Positions 14,710 through 27,830 of a DNA stretch of 64,000 nt are shown here, in pieces. Within the stretch, counting starts at the first letter, position 1, and every line of letters starts with the position of its first letter. The notes beneath the pieces are model-generated. The model ran no database searches and had not been told where the DNA came from. It saw only the letters and a program-made list of their open reading frames with translations. The stretch covers positions 13,636,149-13,700,148 of the forward strand of contig NC_052027.1 of the NCBI RefSeq assembly GCF_015832195.1. Direction: 5' to 3'. Both the position numbers and the translations under genes were made by a program. The stretch is from Motacilla alba alba. Lineage: Eukaryota > Chordata > Aves > Passeriformes > Motacillidae.

Positions 14710-17109
14710 ACCACAAAACCCTCAAAAACTCATTCTTCTTGGCCTTTTCTACAAATCAAATACTTTATGTGCTATGAATTTTTGAACATTTTCAGAATGC
14801 TACATCTACTAACACCTGAACAAGTATGTTTAGCCCAAAATGCTTTTGGATAAAACATTTTAATCAACAATGGATTTTGCTGTGTACTTGAAGCAAATTC
14901 GCTCAGTGGTGTAGGGTAACAATTTGGGCTAATATTGGAACACATTTTCTGAGTCCTTGGATTTGCAGCCTCACAATCACATCCCCATTATTTCTAAGGC
15001 TGAGGGATATTTTGTATGGTATGCTTCGTTTAGTACTTCCTCCAACATCACCACCAATATACCTGACATATTGCTCAGAATTGTACATTTCAGTGCTCTT
15101 GCACAAGTTTCCATCAATAGCTTATGTCAAAATTCAACTATTTTAGAGACAAGATGATCCAGTACCAGGATGGAAGAGATCTTAAGTGTAGAGGAGTCAT
15201 CTAATTCCCATCTCACCTCCCCAGATATGAGGGGAAAATTAGTTGTGATGAACCAACGATGCAGTTTATGCAAAACCCACATTGTACCAAAGGTTTTTGT
15301 ACTTCTCAGGATGCAAATTACCAAGCGCTACTTACTACCAGAACAGAACAGGTCACTCTTTACATCTCTAGCATCAAGAAGGACCAATTTACGTAACTAT
15401 GCAAAAATTAAGAACTTAATTGGAAAGTACACTAAATAGATCATTTCTTGAAAGAAGTGACCCTGTCCAAACCACGCTTTTAGCTTCCTTTCCAAAGATG
15501 GAAACCTTCCAAAAAGGCTCTGGATTTCAGTCACTTTTTCCAGCACTAAAATCCATTCACTCAAGATTATACGCATGGTTTGACTTCGCGGAATTTGGGC
15601 TTGTTTTCACTCAGAGCATGGTGGTCTATATCGATCCTGTATTTTTTTTCCTCTTTAGATAAAAGCACCATCTGTATGAAGAGACCAAACCTGTTCTAAA
15701 CATTTGTTATGAAGCTCTAATTGAGACACAAACTGCTCTTCTCCACCAGCACTCCTCCCTGATGGAATTCTATTCCCTCACCAGCCAAGCGCGCAGCTCG
15801 CTGGTCACTTCGCGCTCTAAACAAGTGCTGCTCCAAGAATGCTTCGTTCATATTATGATCTCAGGGGACCCGTTTTCTCTGCAAAGAAACAAGCAAAAGA
15901 GTCCTCCCCCTTCCCCAAGTCAATATTCTTCAGGCTTCTGGAAGCTGTTGCACACATATTAAAGTGTAGTTTTTCAGAGGAAAAACACACTGTAAAAATA
16001 GCATTGCGGGGTTCCATGTTTATTGTCTTTCTCTGCTTCCCTGCCAAGTGAGCTCAGTTTTACAAGCTGAAATATGTTTTACTTCACTGCCAGCCCTGAA
16101 AATTCAACCTCTTAAATGTAGCCAAATTCCTTCCTCCCTTTTGCACCATAACAAATAATACAAGGCTGAGGGTGGAATTGTATCCTCAGTCACACAAAAG
16201 GAATCCCTGTCCTCGGGTGATACCTCCAGCTCTGCAGTGGAGACAGGAGGATCTTCAGCTCAACTGAGCAGCTAAGTCTGGCTGAAATAGAGCAGCTGAT
16301 GGTAAACAGCATCACCATACTGTCCTGTAAATCTCCTGACACGGGTGATGCCACATTGCTCCAGGCAGTCACCTCAATTTCTAGCAAAGAATAACACAAA
16401 AGGAAAACTACAACAGGAAGATTTTTTTTTTCCTCTTTAGACCACACATGTTACAACAAACTCCTATTTGGTACAATAAAACATAAAAATCGGAACTTTT
16501 TTCTTGGTTCTATAGTAAGTCTAATAGACCGCAAAGCTATTACAAATGGAGGATCACAATGGAGATAGAAAAACACAAAAAAAAAAAAAGAAAAAAAGCA
16601 CAAAAACTTACAGACATACAGAAAGCAGTCTACTTATTCAGTGATCATTAACAAGCTGCCTGAAGAGTGATGTAGTACTTACCACAATTAAAATGTTTAC
16701 CATTTGAAGTGTTTGCATCTTTTTCTGAACTACAGGACATTATTGCACTCAGACATTTCCCTGCACTACTATTTTTATAATAGTGAGCACTGATATTAAG
16801 TCTGCTTTTGTTGAATATTTTAAAATCTAACATTTCAACCATCTGCACTTAGGTTTGACTGCACACAAGTGATGTGTTACAAACTCATATTGGAAATTGG
16901 TAGTCCCAATCTCGTTGCACACTCTTACATTTGTCTATTGATGGTATACATAATTTAAATCTATTCTCTTGAACAGTGATTCTAAAATACCTCTGAATGC
17001 TTTAGCATTTCCACTTCAGCACCTTCAGTTGGTAGTACAGTCTTCAGAGCAGAGCCTAAACTATATATTTAGTTTTACATCATAGAAGGAAATAGCAGAT
17101 TGATCTGCT

Positions 17110-17116
17110 GCTTACC
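17110..17116 (-). other. CACNA2D3: 5' splice donor of the CACNA2D3 exon
   Basis: Reading the minus strand, the last exon codon CGG is followed directly by GTAAGC, a good match to the U1 consensus GTRAGT. It ends the recognised protein similarity exactly after the conserved arginine, so the cut is well placed. One base further upstream would give GGTAAG with no GT start, which supports this choice. Confidence 0.9.
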
Positions 17117-17232
17117 CGTACGGCTTCAGACTTCTTATGAAACATTTCTTCCATATTCTTTGCTAACTTTTTCACAAGCTGAAGGCCATCAATTTCTTCT
17201 ATTGCAACATCCTTCTCATATTCTTTGTATTT
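17116..17232 (-). CDS. CACNA2D3: CACNA2D3 early coding exon (39 codons), calcium channel alpha2delta-3 subunit
   Basis: The minus strand reads 39 codons beginning KYKEYEKDVAIEEIDG and ending FHKKSEAVR. As I recall the vertebrate alpha2delta-3 protein, this matches without change at about residues 69-107 of the human form, after the signal peptide and just before the VWA_N and VWA domains. Alpha2delta subunits are secreted-side, GPI-anchored glycoproteins that raise surface expression of Cav channels and shape their gating at synapses. This charged helical stretch lies in the N-terminal part of alpha2. The exon is bounded by a pyrimidine-tract acceptor on its high-coordinate side and a GTAAGC donor on its low-coordinate side. 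It is exactly 117 bases and starts and ends in phase 0. By analogy with the family it is probably exon 3 of the transcript, but the number is not shown here. The flanking frame opens beyond both splice sites, but those residues are intronic. Paralogues CACNA2D1, 2 and 4 have clearly different residues at this place. Confidence 0.95.
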
Positions 17233-17264
17233 CTGGAAGGAGAAAAATAGAGAAAAGTTACTCA
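17233..17264 (-). other. CACNA2D3: 3' splice acceptor, pyrimidine tract and likely branch site
   Basis: Reading the minus strand, a tract of about 25 bases made almost wholly of C and T ends in CCTTCCAG directly before the first exon codon AAA. A TGAGTAAC motif at 17257-17264 lies some 25 bases upstream and is a plausible branch site, though it is only a moderate match to YNYURAY. The tract and AG are seen directly; the branch point is inferred. Confidence 0.85.
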
Positions 17265-20200
17265 CAGGGAACCAGCTGAAATTTTGACAACTAATTATTC
17301 GTTTTATATTACACTTCTGCTGACATTCTTCATTTATTTGATGTTTATTTGCATGACAGCAGGCTGCTTTGTGCCAAGATGCTGTCATGGGGAGAGAACA
17401 ATTGGATTAGAACCAGAAGTCCATTTAAAAAATAATAAAAATATTTATCTCATGCACTGTAGGAAAATGATAACTCCCCTCACAATGTTTAAATTACTCT
17501 TTCCCACAACTAAACAAGAGCCAAAAAAAGTAACAAAAAATCCTTGTATCTCCTCCAAAAATCATGTAAAAACAGTGATATGATTGGCAATCCCTCTGCC
17601 TTAGCAACCTAGAATCCTCCTCCTCAGCTGAACTTCCTGTAGATGCCTATTTCACAAGCTTTATACAATACTTACATTAGGAGTGCTCACACTAAAAGCT
17701 TATCTAGACATGCTTAACTTCTCATGCAAAGAAAAGCCTAAACAGAGCGCATCAACTTGAGCCTGCATCCAAACACAAGCATCAAAGTATCCTTTGTCCA
17801 ATATGATGAGCATTGCCACATTTCACAGTGTGAATAACTCTCAGAATGCTGAAGCACTAAAAATATATTCAAAACAAGTTTTACCCTCTATTTTCTGCAT
17901 ATCAATACTTTTTTTCCTCACCAGTGTTTATGAAGCAGCTTTGTAAAAATTATGAAAAAGAATTTGATGCTGATAACATTCTTCTTCCCCACATTATTCC
18001 ACTGCAGCCCGTACTTCAAGAACAGTTGGCTTCCACTCTGGCCATTGTTTGCCCCTCTCTCTCTATAAAACATGCACAGTTTTGTTGAACTCATCCCTGC
18101 CCATCACCAAACCCTTCACCTGATCACAAACCTTCACCTCCATGACAGAGAGAGGGAGAGGAAGGCACACCTGCCTCCTGCCAATTAGCCCCTGTGCCAA
18201 AAATATCTCCCCAACCTCTACAGCAGACTCTTGGGGCAACCCATAGTGTTTGAGTGAATAAAATGAAATGGTATCATTTAAAAAAATTATCATTAAAATC
18301 TGCCTGCAGAATGATGATTCTTACTCAACTCCAGAGAGAAAATGGAGAATAAGGTGATGAAAAACAGTGGTTCAAAGCACCTGGATGAATATTAGAATGC
18401 TCAAAACAGTGAATAAGCCAAGACTAGTTATGTCCTGGCTGGTGATGAAAGAAAACACTCTTTTGTTAAGAGAATGCCTGCACATGTTGTACCCATTTCC
18501 CCCAACAAAACTAATTTTCAAGATAGACTGACACTTTGTACTTCCTTTAAACTTTACACTTCTCTGTAAAAATTTGTGTGAATGTTTTGATAATGAAACA
18601 ATATTTAATAAAAGATAATTTGCAGATAATTTTGGAACAAATCTAAAACTACAAAGTTGTCAGTAAATATTTGGGGCAATTTTTAATATATGTAATTTCA
18701 GAAATAATTTCATTTTTCCACATTATTGCCTGTCATGAATCTCTAGTTTGAGACCTTAAGAGCAATCTAGCAACCTAAGAAAACTCAAACAAATCCCTTG
18801 CATTTTACTCCCTCGAGGCAGGCAGAGAGATTTGGGTTTTCCCCCTCTTTGATCTGCACTTAGATACCATCAACAGAGTTCTGGTTTCAATTCTTGAAGT
18901 CCATTAATGTCATTACTAGAGATAAAAGGGATTTTTCTAAAATAGAAAAATACACTTTTATTTTTTATTCACTGGAGAAAATATAAGAGCATGTTAGACA
19001 ACAGAAGCAAATGCGATTGTAACAAGCACCATGATAAAATGCAGTAAATGATCAGTAAACTGAAAACACTGCCAGTTAATTAATGATGTCAATGTCTGTC
19101 CACATCCCACAGGATTTGAAGCTTTGGGGAATTTAAAACAAATCAAGTACAAATTTGAATCACTTATTTCCAGCTGCACAGATCATGTTCAACATATCAC
19201 CTCCTGATAAAAATGTTTCCTTTAGACTTGACCTTTGAGTTTTTAGAAAGTATTCTAAAATGCATCACTTCAAGAGACAGCTTTCAGGTCATCAGATTTA
19301 TTGATTTAAGCTTTGCCATTGAGTGAAGAAAGCCAGGCAATTATTCACTGTGTTTGCCTGAAAACTGAATGGAACTGTTGAAATCCACAACATTTTCTAG
19401 GCACACAGAACCCTACCACATGGTCTATTAGGCTCTTGTGAAAGCACATTAAAAAGCCACACCACTCAATGTTGAGTAACTGGTACTTTTGAAGACTAAA
19501 AATAACTTGCACTCAAAGGAGATGTGAATGATTTCTTAACTTGTAATTTTTGATCTTATAATTATGCCAGTTCATAGTAAATAAATGCATTTTTTCATAA
19601 TTCAAATGCCAAAGTTCCAACACAAAAGAAGAAATTGGAAGAAACAGAAGATATTATTTCAGATCTATCTGAAAAGACCCCACATCTTGCATGGTGTGCA
19701 GCTCTGCTCAGTTGCTGGAAACCTTCAAGAATATTCGCAACAAAACCAGGAGAGCTTGGTCTGCAAGACCCGGGCAACCAAGAGGTTTTTGTTGTAAATA
19801 TTTTATATTTGGAATACCACTGCCATAAAAAAGTACTTCTATCATTTTTTTCAGCCATCATTGGAAGGTTCCAAAACAGGAAAATTTTGTGGTTGGAGAA
19901 AACTTCCAGCTGTTTTTGCTCTCCTGGTGCCTGAAGGGGAGAGGTGCCAGCCTGACCTGGGGGTGTCTGTGCCCTCAGTGCTCACTCTGCAGGATGCTGG
20001 GATTTAGATTCCACCTATGAAGAACTTGATTTTATAAAACTATCAATGCAAGAGACCTGAATCACACAGGATAGTGAAAAAAACAAAACAAAGACACAAT
20101 AAAACTACAACAAAGGCCATCATTAATACTGTATTCTCTTCCTTTCACTGCAGAGGCTGTCTGACCTCCAGGCCCTCATCCTTTCCCCAGCACTAAATTT

Positions 20201-21168
20201 TTACATATTAAATTTGGGTTTAAGTTTCAATAAATCAAAAAAGCAAAGACATAGTTCCTCTGAAATAAATTTTTTTTTCAATTAAATTATTATATTTTGA
20301 TGTCTTGAAAAAGCAGCATGGCACTATTGTTCCAGTTAAGCAAAATAAGTAGTGAAAAAAACCTAAGCTATTGGGCCAGGCTTGCCTCTATACTCCAGAC
20401 TTGCAAACTACTTTGCTGTACTACTGCTATGAAGCAGCTCAAACAAGCAATGCCTTAAATTACCTTTTCCCTTCCCTGCAAAAATAATGAAGCTGATGAC
20501 AAAGGTGTTGTTTTGTTTTATTTAAAAAAAAAAATCAGCCCTTAGGCTTTTTTTAATCTTCCCTAATTTTACTTCATTAAGAGATACTAATAATTCTCAT
20601 AATTTGTAACATAGGCAATAATACATATGTATTGTTATTAAATTGAGAGAAAATAGCTCTAACTTTGCTATAAACAACTGACTTGCTTTAAAAAGACTAT
20701 GAAATATTAGAGGCATAGTTGGAAATTTCTTCTGATAAATGAATTTCCAATTGTCTAGAAGATGAAGCAGGTACAACTTCTGATTTGCTGCATTATAAAA
20801 AAAATACTTGAAATGCCGATTCTGTCGGCTTGCAAAAATCAGCATTTGGTAAGAAATTCTCTAGAGAGACAAGAACATTTATCATTTGAGAAAGCCCACA
20901 AAAAATACATTATTTCTTCAGTATCTGTTTTGCCAGATCATTTCACATAAGCACCGGGGAAAGACAGACAGTATTTCACTGTCAGAACCCTTAATGCTTT
21001 TATGTTTCTCACTGGTTTAGGTGTGGGGGTTTTTTCTTGGTAAATGATCATCTAGAAATAACAAACCAAAAGCTGTCTGTACAAAACTCAGATCAGAAGT
21101 GTTTAATGCAATCTAAATATTTGGCACTGAAAGATCAACACAAAGACACAAAAAATAAGAATTGCTAA

Positions 21169-21247
21169 CAAAAAAAAAAAAAAAATACCAGAGAGCCCTC
21201 AACACAAACAAAACCAAAGCAAAGCCAAACCACACCAAAACCCACAG
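21169..21247 (+). repeat. A/C-rich low-complexity tract with A16
   Basis: A run of sixteen A is followed by about 60 bases almost free of T, made of words such as AACAAAACCAAAGC and CACACCAAAACC. It resembles the other A/C-rich or G/T-rich tracts in this window and has no coding character. Confidence 0.7.
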
Positions 21248-22519
21248 AGCTTGAGTGACCAAGGCAGGAAAAGAAATCCACTCCTGAAGCAAGACTCTTG
21301 ACTTCAGCTCAAATTCTTTTCTCCTTGTCTTTATTCTAAGGAGAAACATGGTCTTTGTGTTCCTATTTGAATCTACTTCTATCAAGTCTTATCAAAATCA
21401 AGATATTCACCTTTGTGCTGTAAACAAAAGTATTTCAAGTTACTTACATGTGTGCACACCATCCACAGTCTGTCTTTCCAAAGGGCTCTGGTTGCTTTGT
21501 ACATCTGCAGAACACTACCCATTTATGATGAAAATTCTTCCCCCTCCCTGGGATTTTCAGAGCCAGTAAATACCACTACCATCCTGATTAAAGAAAGGAA
21601 TTCAACAGGAATCTTGCAATAATACTTTAAAAGTCATCTCTCTGTGCTGCCTGTTTGGAGCTGTTATTTGCCTCTGAGGTGCATTCGTAGCTCTATTGCA
21701 CACACTTCACAAATGTTGCTGGTTGAGAGATTTTGTCACGGGCATGTTAAAACTATATGTGCATATATACATTTTATGTTTTATAATGAAAAAGCAGAAC
21801 CAGCATGCAAATGGCAGATCAAATATCCAATCCATCCATTGTTTCCATGAAAAAATTAAACGTGTGTTTACTCCATGCCATTTTCAAAAAACCACTTTCA
21901 GATGTGCGAGCCTCAACATTGAAATGTAAAGAGAGATTGCAGAAACATACACTTTTGATTAAATCACCAACTTTTGATTTCAATTAATATCTCTGGCCCA
22001 GCAGGGAGGCTGTGCTAGGCAGTGCTTGAACTGTTTAGGCTTGCTTCACTCCCTCTGCCATGCAAGTTCTAGCAGAGACTCCCCTCAGAGAGGCAGTGCT
22101 GGACTGAAGGGCCACAGGAGTTAATGAACTTATTAGAATTATTTTGATTCTATTTTGAGATACCCCAAAAATCAGATGCAATTAATGAAACTGAAAGGCT
22201 GCAAAAAGCTTGCAGCTGATACAATTTGCAGCTCTTAAAGCAGTTTCTTTAGTTACAGAGCCAAAAGTTATGCCACATTCCTGACCATATTCTTGACCCG
22301 TAAATGCATGAATTTATTACTGAAGTTGACTTTCCTAGCTGAAGGAGCCTTGAATTTTTATGTCAAGTTCTTTTAAATTGTAGGTATCAGAAGGCTGATA
22401 ATAAACTGCTTTTCTATGCATAAAGAAATTATTTTTTCTTTCAATAATCAATTCCTCATTGCAGTCTAACATTGAGCCCCTTCATTTTCCTTTACTCCTC
22501 TTAATGTATAACAATTTTT

Positions 22520-22583
22520 ACTTTTTTGGTTTTTTTGGGGTTTTTTTTTTTTTTTTTTTGGTTTTTTTTTTGTGGGTTTTTTT
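22520..22583 (+). repeat. G/T-rich low-complexity tract with T19
   Basis: This block consists almost only of T and G: TTTTTTGG and TTTTTTTGGGG units around a T19 run, then GTGGG. An overlapping 66-codon frame full of F and V is an artefact of the composition. Confidence 0.75.
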
Positions 22584-24385
22584 GCACAACTGCACATTTT
22601 TTTTAAATGTCATTTATTCAAGGTGCTTTAAAAGCACCTCCTCCTCTTTGACTTTATAGAGGTTTTGGTTTTGTAGGCTTTTTAATTATAAAACCCAAAA
22701 CCTGCCATATACATGGAGAAAACTCAAAATGTCTCATTAGCTGCTGTCTTACCCCATTAACAGTTCTGTAGAAATTTTTAAAAGCTATGCACAGAGCAGG
22801 GACTACAGCAAAATACAGCTTTGGGCTTTTGAATCAAAACAAATATAAATTACTCTTCATCTGGAAAGTCTATCACAGCATTTTTATAAGACAATATTCA
22901 TATTCAAATTGATGGGACAAAACCAGTAACAGTTCAAACCTTATGTGGCCTGAGCTCTTGCAGTGCTCTACCATATAGCACACATCCCTTCTGCATGTGG
23001 GAGATGGTAGAGCAATTCCCAGGAGAAGATTTAAAATTATCCAGTACAGCCTCTGAATGCCTCATTAGAGCTGAGGGGTCACTAACCATGTATGCACTGC
23101 TGGAATAAACCTGACTGGAAGCCAAATTAAAAACCTTCTCCAGCATCACATGTGCATGTGAGGGGGAGTTTGAGCTTTTCCACTAAGCAGAAGGGTACTC
23201 AGATGGCACAGGCACAGCAGAGATATCAAATACAGATGGTGCACTCCTCTGACAGACTCATCTGTGAATCTCTCATTCCTACAAGATTTTGTATTTTCCC
23301 CTTATCACACTGACCCCCTGCATGATGATGGACCCCATGGGATGATTTTGTTGGAGTGCCACTCTTATGCTGCTATCTGTTCCTCCTGACTCTGAAAAAT
23401 AAACATCTAGGGGTTTTTTATTTTGTTGTCGAACAAGATTATTTTAGTTCAGAGTTGGTATTAAGTTTTTCACCCACAGAGTTCCAAGGAATTTATAAAG
23501 CATGTAGATCAAAATCTCCATGTGGAAGAGAATATTGGGCTATCCTTAAATTCAGTGATGTGCTCAATGTCACACAATAGTTCAGAACTACAAGGAGAAC
23601 AAGCTGTCTTGGTTATTCTTCCAATGCCCTGCTCAGTAAACCACAGTCAGCTTTGTTAACTTCCTCTTGATCTGCATGGCAAGATGAATCACAACAGCAC
23701 ACTTCTCCTCACCTTGACATTAGAGAACTCCTTAGTAATTGAAAGTTTGTGTTACACCACATTACACACTCCTATTAACCTTTCCTGAACCTCTTTGTGT
23801 TGATGAAATCCATCAGCAATGCCCAGTGTGATGGCACACTCATTTTCTGCAGAGAAATTCTCACTCACTTCATCAAACAGCTCCTGGGAGCTCTGGATTA
23901 GCCCATCACATTTGGCTCTCACACACACTGGTGTCTGAGGAACTCCTGCTGCCTCAAAGTCCAGTTTGGTTCCTTCACAAAATGCACTTTTAAACTATTG
24001 GAATATTTTTTGCATACTTCTTTACTGTGATTAGCTACTCAGTGCTGTACCTGGTATGTTATAGCCAAAGATCAGCTATCCTGGGAAAGCTGTTATCATC
24101 AGCAGACTTGACAAGGATAGTTACTGCTTTCCTTGCAAAATAATTTACACATTAAAATCACTGCAAGGGCACTATACCCCCAGCATATTTAATCTTTACA
24201 AAGATATCTACTTCTGACCTATTTTTACCTCGTGGCTATATGTAAATGCCACAAAATCAAATCTATTAAAGCATTAAGCTGAATGATGATCAAAACCAAA
24301 CAACCCAGCTCCTGATTTAGCAACATTCTTCTGCCCCATCTGTGAAAGGCCACACAAGGTGTCTCATTGAACCTTTCACAACTAG

Positions 24386-24417
24386 ATATGTTTATGTCTA
24401 TCTATATATAAACATAT
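24386..24417. repeat. Inverted repeat, 10-base arms
   Basis: ATATGTTTAT at 24386-24395 is the exact reverse complement of ATAAACATAT at 24408-24417, separated by 12 bases. It is AT-rich and small, and no function is suggested. Confidence 0.5.
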
Positions 24418-25920
24418 ATAGCATCTATATAACCGAAAATACCATGTAAAGAGCATTAATTGGAATAAAAGCATGGTTAAAACAGCTGAGCTAGTGGGGG
24501 AAGTTAAAAGCTACTCTACCACAGAGCACTTCTCATCACAAGTACAATTTTAGAAAAGCAGCCACATTGGTGATGCATAAATTATAGCATCTAATAAATT
24601 AAAAGATAAGGAAACACACTCCAGGAGGTTCAAAGGCTTGCTCTCTGAGATTAATTCAGTATTTTAACTTTTCCCCAAAGTAGCTAATGAAAAGAAAATC
24701 ACCACAATTGGGTGTTAGGCAATCTAATTCCAAGCAAACAGCAGCTGGAAATACATTCCCACCTCGCCCTTTAACAAAGTTGCTTTGGTCAGTGCTAACC
24801 CCAGTAACAAATGTCTGGCAAGGTTTGCCTGCTGCCTCCAGAGCCCACGGCAGAGGCACCTGGGACTCCTTCCCCAGGAGGGTCACCTCACCAGCTTTCC
24901 AGAATCTGAATTTAATCATAACTGAAAATAGCTGAAAAAGCAACTATTGTCTTGCAAATTCTTTCAGAAACCTGAAACATCTCCAAAGGCCAGCAAGGAT
25001 GTTTCAAAAGCTAGTTAGCAAAAGCTATTAAGAGCTGCTTTGGAAATGTATTTCAAGGAAGCTGTCTATACAATTACCCACACCTTTGCTTCTATTTTAG
25101 AAAAGAACATAAAGCCCTCATTTAAACTAAATAAGAACATTCTGGAACTGCCCTGGAGACTCCTTTTTCCATAAGGCTGTTCTGGATACTCTTGAAAACT
25201 CACTACAGTATTTCACATGAACTGCTTTCCATGAGGAACAAAACACCTATTAGTATAAATTTGCAGAATTAAACATGATCCAGAGGCTGTGCTCATCCAA
25301 GGCAAAGCCTTCACTGTATTTTCAGGTGAAAGTAAGTATATTAAAAGCATGTACAACTAATCATTTCTTCACAAAACACTGAAGCAATCTGAGAATGCAA
25401 TCCTTTCACCCTGGACACTTCTTCTAAGCCACTGAAGATTCAGAAGTAGGTAACCTGACAGTTCCCTACCATCACCAATTCTCAGCAGGGATGAGATACT
25501 ACAACAGTTTCTTTTGTAGACAAAGCTGCATTTTCTCCAAAAGCCTCGATGGTTGCTGGCAGCAAGAACAGCCAAAAGAGACAGCTTACTGTGTGCTCTA
25601 AGGTCACAGGATACAACCACAAAATACTTTTTTTCAATCAGACATTCTGGTAATTCTATTTTTTTTCTTTACACTCCTCTTATCACTGAATGTCTCTTTG
25701 TCTCCTTACTGTTCCCCCTCAACCTATGCCTGTCTTACACCAAGCTCTTCTACCAGGTTTTGCTGTTTCTATAGATTTGTATTAGACAACACTTTATTTT
25801 CCATCTAAGAAAAATTACACAATTGGCTTCCCAACCTTCATGGTTGCCCCTAAATGAGCAATAAAATAAAATGAGCAGCCAAGAAAACTTGAAATAAAGT
25901 GGAATGTATGCAGTAGAAAG

Positions 25921-25939
25921 AAAAAAAAAAAAAAAAAAA
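25921..25939 (+). repeat. Poly(A) tract, A19
   Basis: Nineteen A residues in a row within AT-rich intron; no recognised element lies next to them. Confidence 0.8.
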
Positions 25940-27122
25940 GAAGTGTGTTCCAAGACAAACCTTTGCTTAGCAATATCCATGCCTTTTGAGAAGATCCAAA
26001 AACACTGCTTTTAAGAATCTCTAATGGGTTTTGTTCCTCAGAAAAAGAAACACAATCTCCTCAGGACACAAATTATGTTTTGCAATGTTCTCTTCCATGA
26101 ACATTTGTCTGCTTGGATGCCTCTAAACCATTGTGTGGTACCTTCAACATTAACTCTTAAATGAGCTTTTTATTTCATTGTTTGTCACTCTGAAGGACAT
26201 GGCATTGATCCCTGCTGCTCTGGCTCATCATTGCACTTTTCTGTACACACCTGATAAAAGTATTTATATTGATTTAGGGCTTCAGAGAGGTGTCAGAACA
26301 CTACAGATCAAAGGGGAATTGTAATAACAAGAAAAAGCATGACATCTGAATACCTGAATTTGGGTACCTAAATTTAGGCTCCCAGTTCTTCAGCTCATGA
26401 CTGAATGTTAAAAACTACTATGTTTTTAAAAACCTGGACTCCCTTCAGTCACATCAAAGCCAGCATCATCAGTCTATTCTCAGCATCTGTGAAAATCAGA
26501 CCACCTGCATGTGGTCTGAGGGCAGATGTCTTGAGAAGAATTCAGTAAGTTACCCATTAAAAAAAGAAAAAAATATTTGGGAACCTAACTATAGCATTTG
26601 GCACTGCCTGGAAGTGTGAAAACATATTTGTGGTTTTGCCACACAAGCTAATGCTTTTCACTTTCATATGTGATTCCCAGTCACTTATAAAACTTCAAAG
26701 AAAGAGCAGAGGATGGCCAGTCTTGCTGTATCCTTCCAGAGAGCAGCAAGTCCATCATGATTTCCTTCAAAGCTTCAGAAAACAAACTGCTGAACAGACA
26801 AGAACAAAGGGTTAAGGTTCAACTGCCAAACCACCCTTATTCCAATATTTAATAACTGCCTTTGAAAGGCTGTAATATGATATAAACTAATGCCCTGTAC
26901 AGCAGAACTTGTGCAGATCCTCTCTCTTTGGACCATTTAGCTATGAGAGCCTTAGACTGGCAACTGGCATGCTGGATCTGAAAATGTTTTTCCCCCAACA
27001 GAGTTTTTTCTTTCTCACACTTTTAAAAATGACACTTAAAACCTCATTAAGAAAAAGTCCTGAGCACCAAAATCCAAGCCAGAGTTCTGCTTGTAGTTCT
27101 TTCTTTGGTTTGCTTTTTCTTT

Positions 27123-27215
27123 TTCTGTTGGTTTTTTGGTTGTTTTTTTTTTTTTTTTTTTTGGGGGGGGGGGGGTGTTGTTTGGTTTTGGGGTTTTGTT
27201 TTGATTGGTTGTTTT
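27123..27215 (+). repeat. G/T-rich tract with T20-G13
   Basis: GT-rich words lead into twenty T then thirteen G without interruption (27143-27175), followed by more GTTTGG and GGGTTTTG words. On the minus (transcribed) strand it is A/C-rich. The G13 run could stack or form intermolecular quadruplexes. An overlapping frame rich in F and G is compositional. Confidence 0.75.
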
Positions 27216-27830
27216 GAGTTTTTTATGAAAATCAGATGAATACTCTAGACAATAGAGTGGGTACCACATCATACCCACATGTAGGTATTCCCAAACATCA
27301 CTACAAAGAGTAAATAAACCCTGAGCAATTTCAAATGTTGCAGATAGGATTGTAGTACAGCAGCCCCAATTTCTGCCTTTATTTCCTCCAAAAATGAAAA
27401 CTCAAGCTGGTTTTATTGATTGTACATATCTGCCTAATGATATCACCTTCATCAAAATCTATCATCCAAAATGAACGAGAGTCAGACCCTCTACTTAGAA
27501 ATTTGCATATTCTCACACCAGTATTACAAACCTGTCTTTTTCTCCTCTCTCAAAAATCACACCAAACTAAACAAGAAAATAAGTTGGCTACCAAGCTAGA
27601 GAAGATTTATCTGATCAGATTGGAAGCATTTCAACAAACCATCAGCTTAGTTCTGGTTTTGAAAACTTAAAAGAAATTTGCCCAAATTAAATCTGAAGCA
27701 AACCTATTTCAAGTTAACATGCAGGGCACATTGTTTATTCTTCTACATGGAGAGGTTTGTAGGTTCAGTTAGCTGTAAAATACATAGACAAACATGGGAT
27801 GCTTGTCACAGCATGTCACAGGTGACACAG

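Larger units (their letters stand above)
1..17115 (-). other. CACNA2D3: CACNA2D3 intron downstream of the exon (partial)
   Basis: This AT-rich sequence continues past the left edge of the window, so the intron is at least 17.1 kb. I looked on the minus strand for the next family exon, which would begin RLVEAAEEAH, and did not find it. No open frame here resembles a known protein; the longest, about 100 codons near 6631-6936, lacks any domain or codon signature. From 1 to 12850 I see only scattered short A or T runs. The stretches 13050-14655 and 14726-17109 likewise hold nothing recognisable beyond short homopolymers such as the A-rich run near 16567-16592. Confidence 0.85.

Noticed and set aside
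14640..14725. A52 tract as the tail of a processed pseudogene
   Set aside because: No gene-like sequence upstream and no target-site duplication seen; LINE-mediated retrocopies are rare in birds.
15150..15290. Possible ancient CR1 3' fragment (ATGGAAGAGATCTTAAG ... GTCATCTAATTCCCA)
   Set aside because: Only short, scattered agreement with the CR1 tail; it could be chance in AT-rich DNA.
17080..17388. A 102-codon minus-strand open frame as a complete small gene
   Set aside because: Only the central 39 codons match CACNA2D3, and they are bounded by splice signals; the rest is intron read-through.
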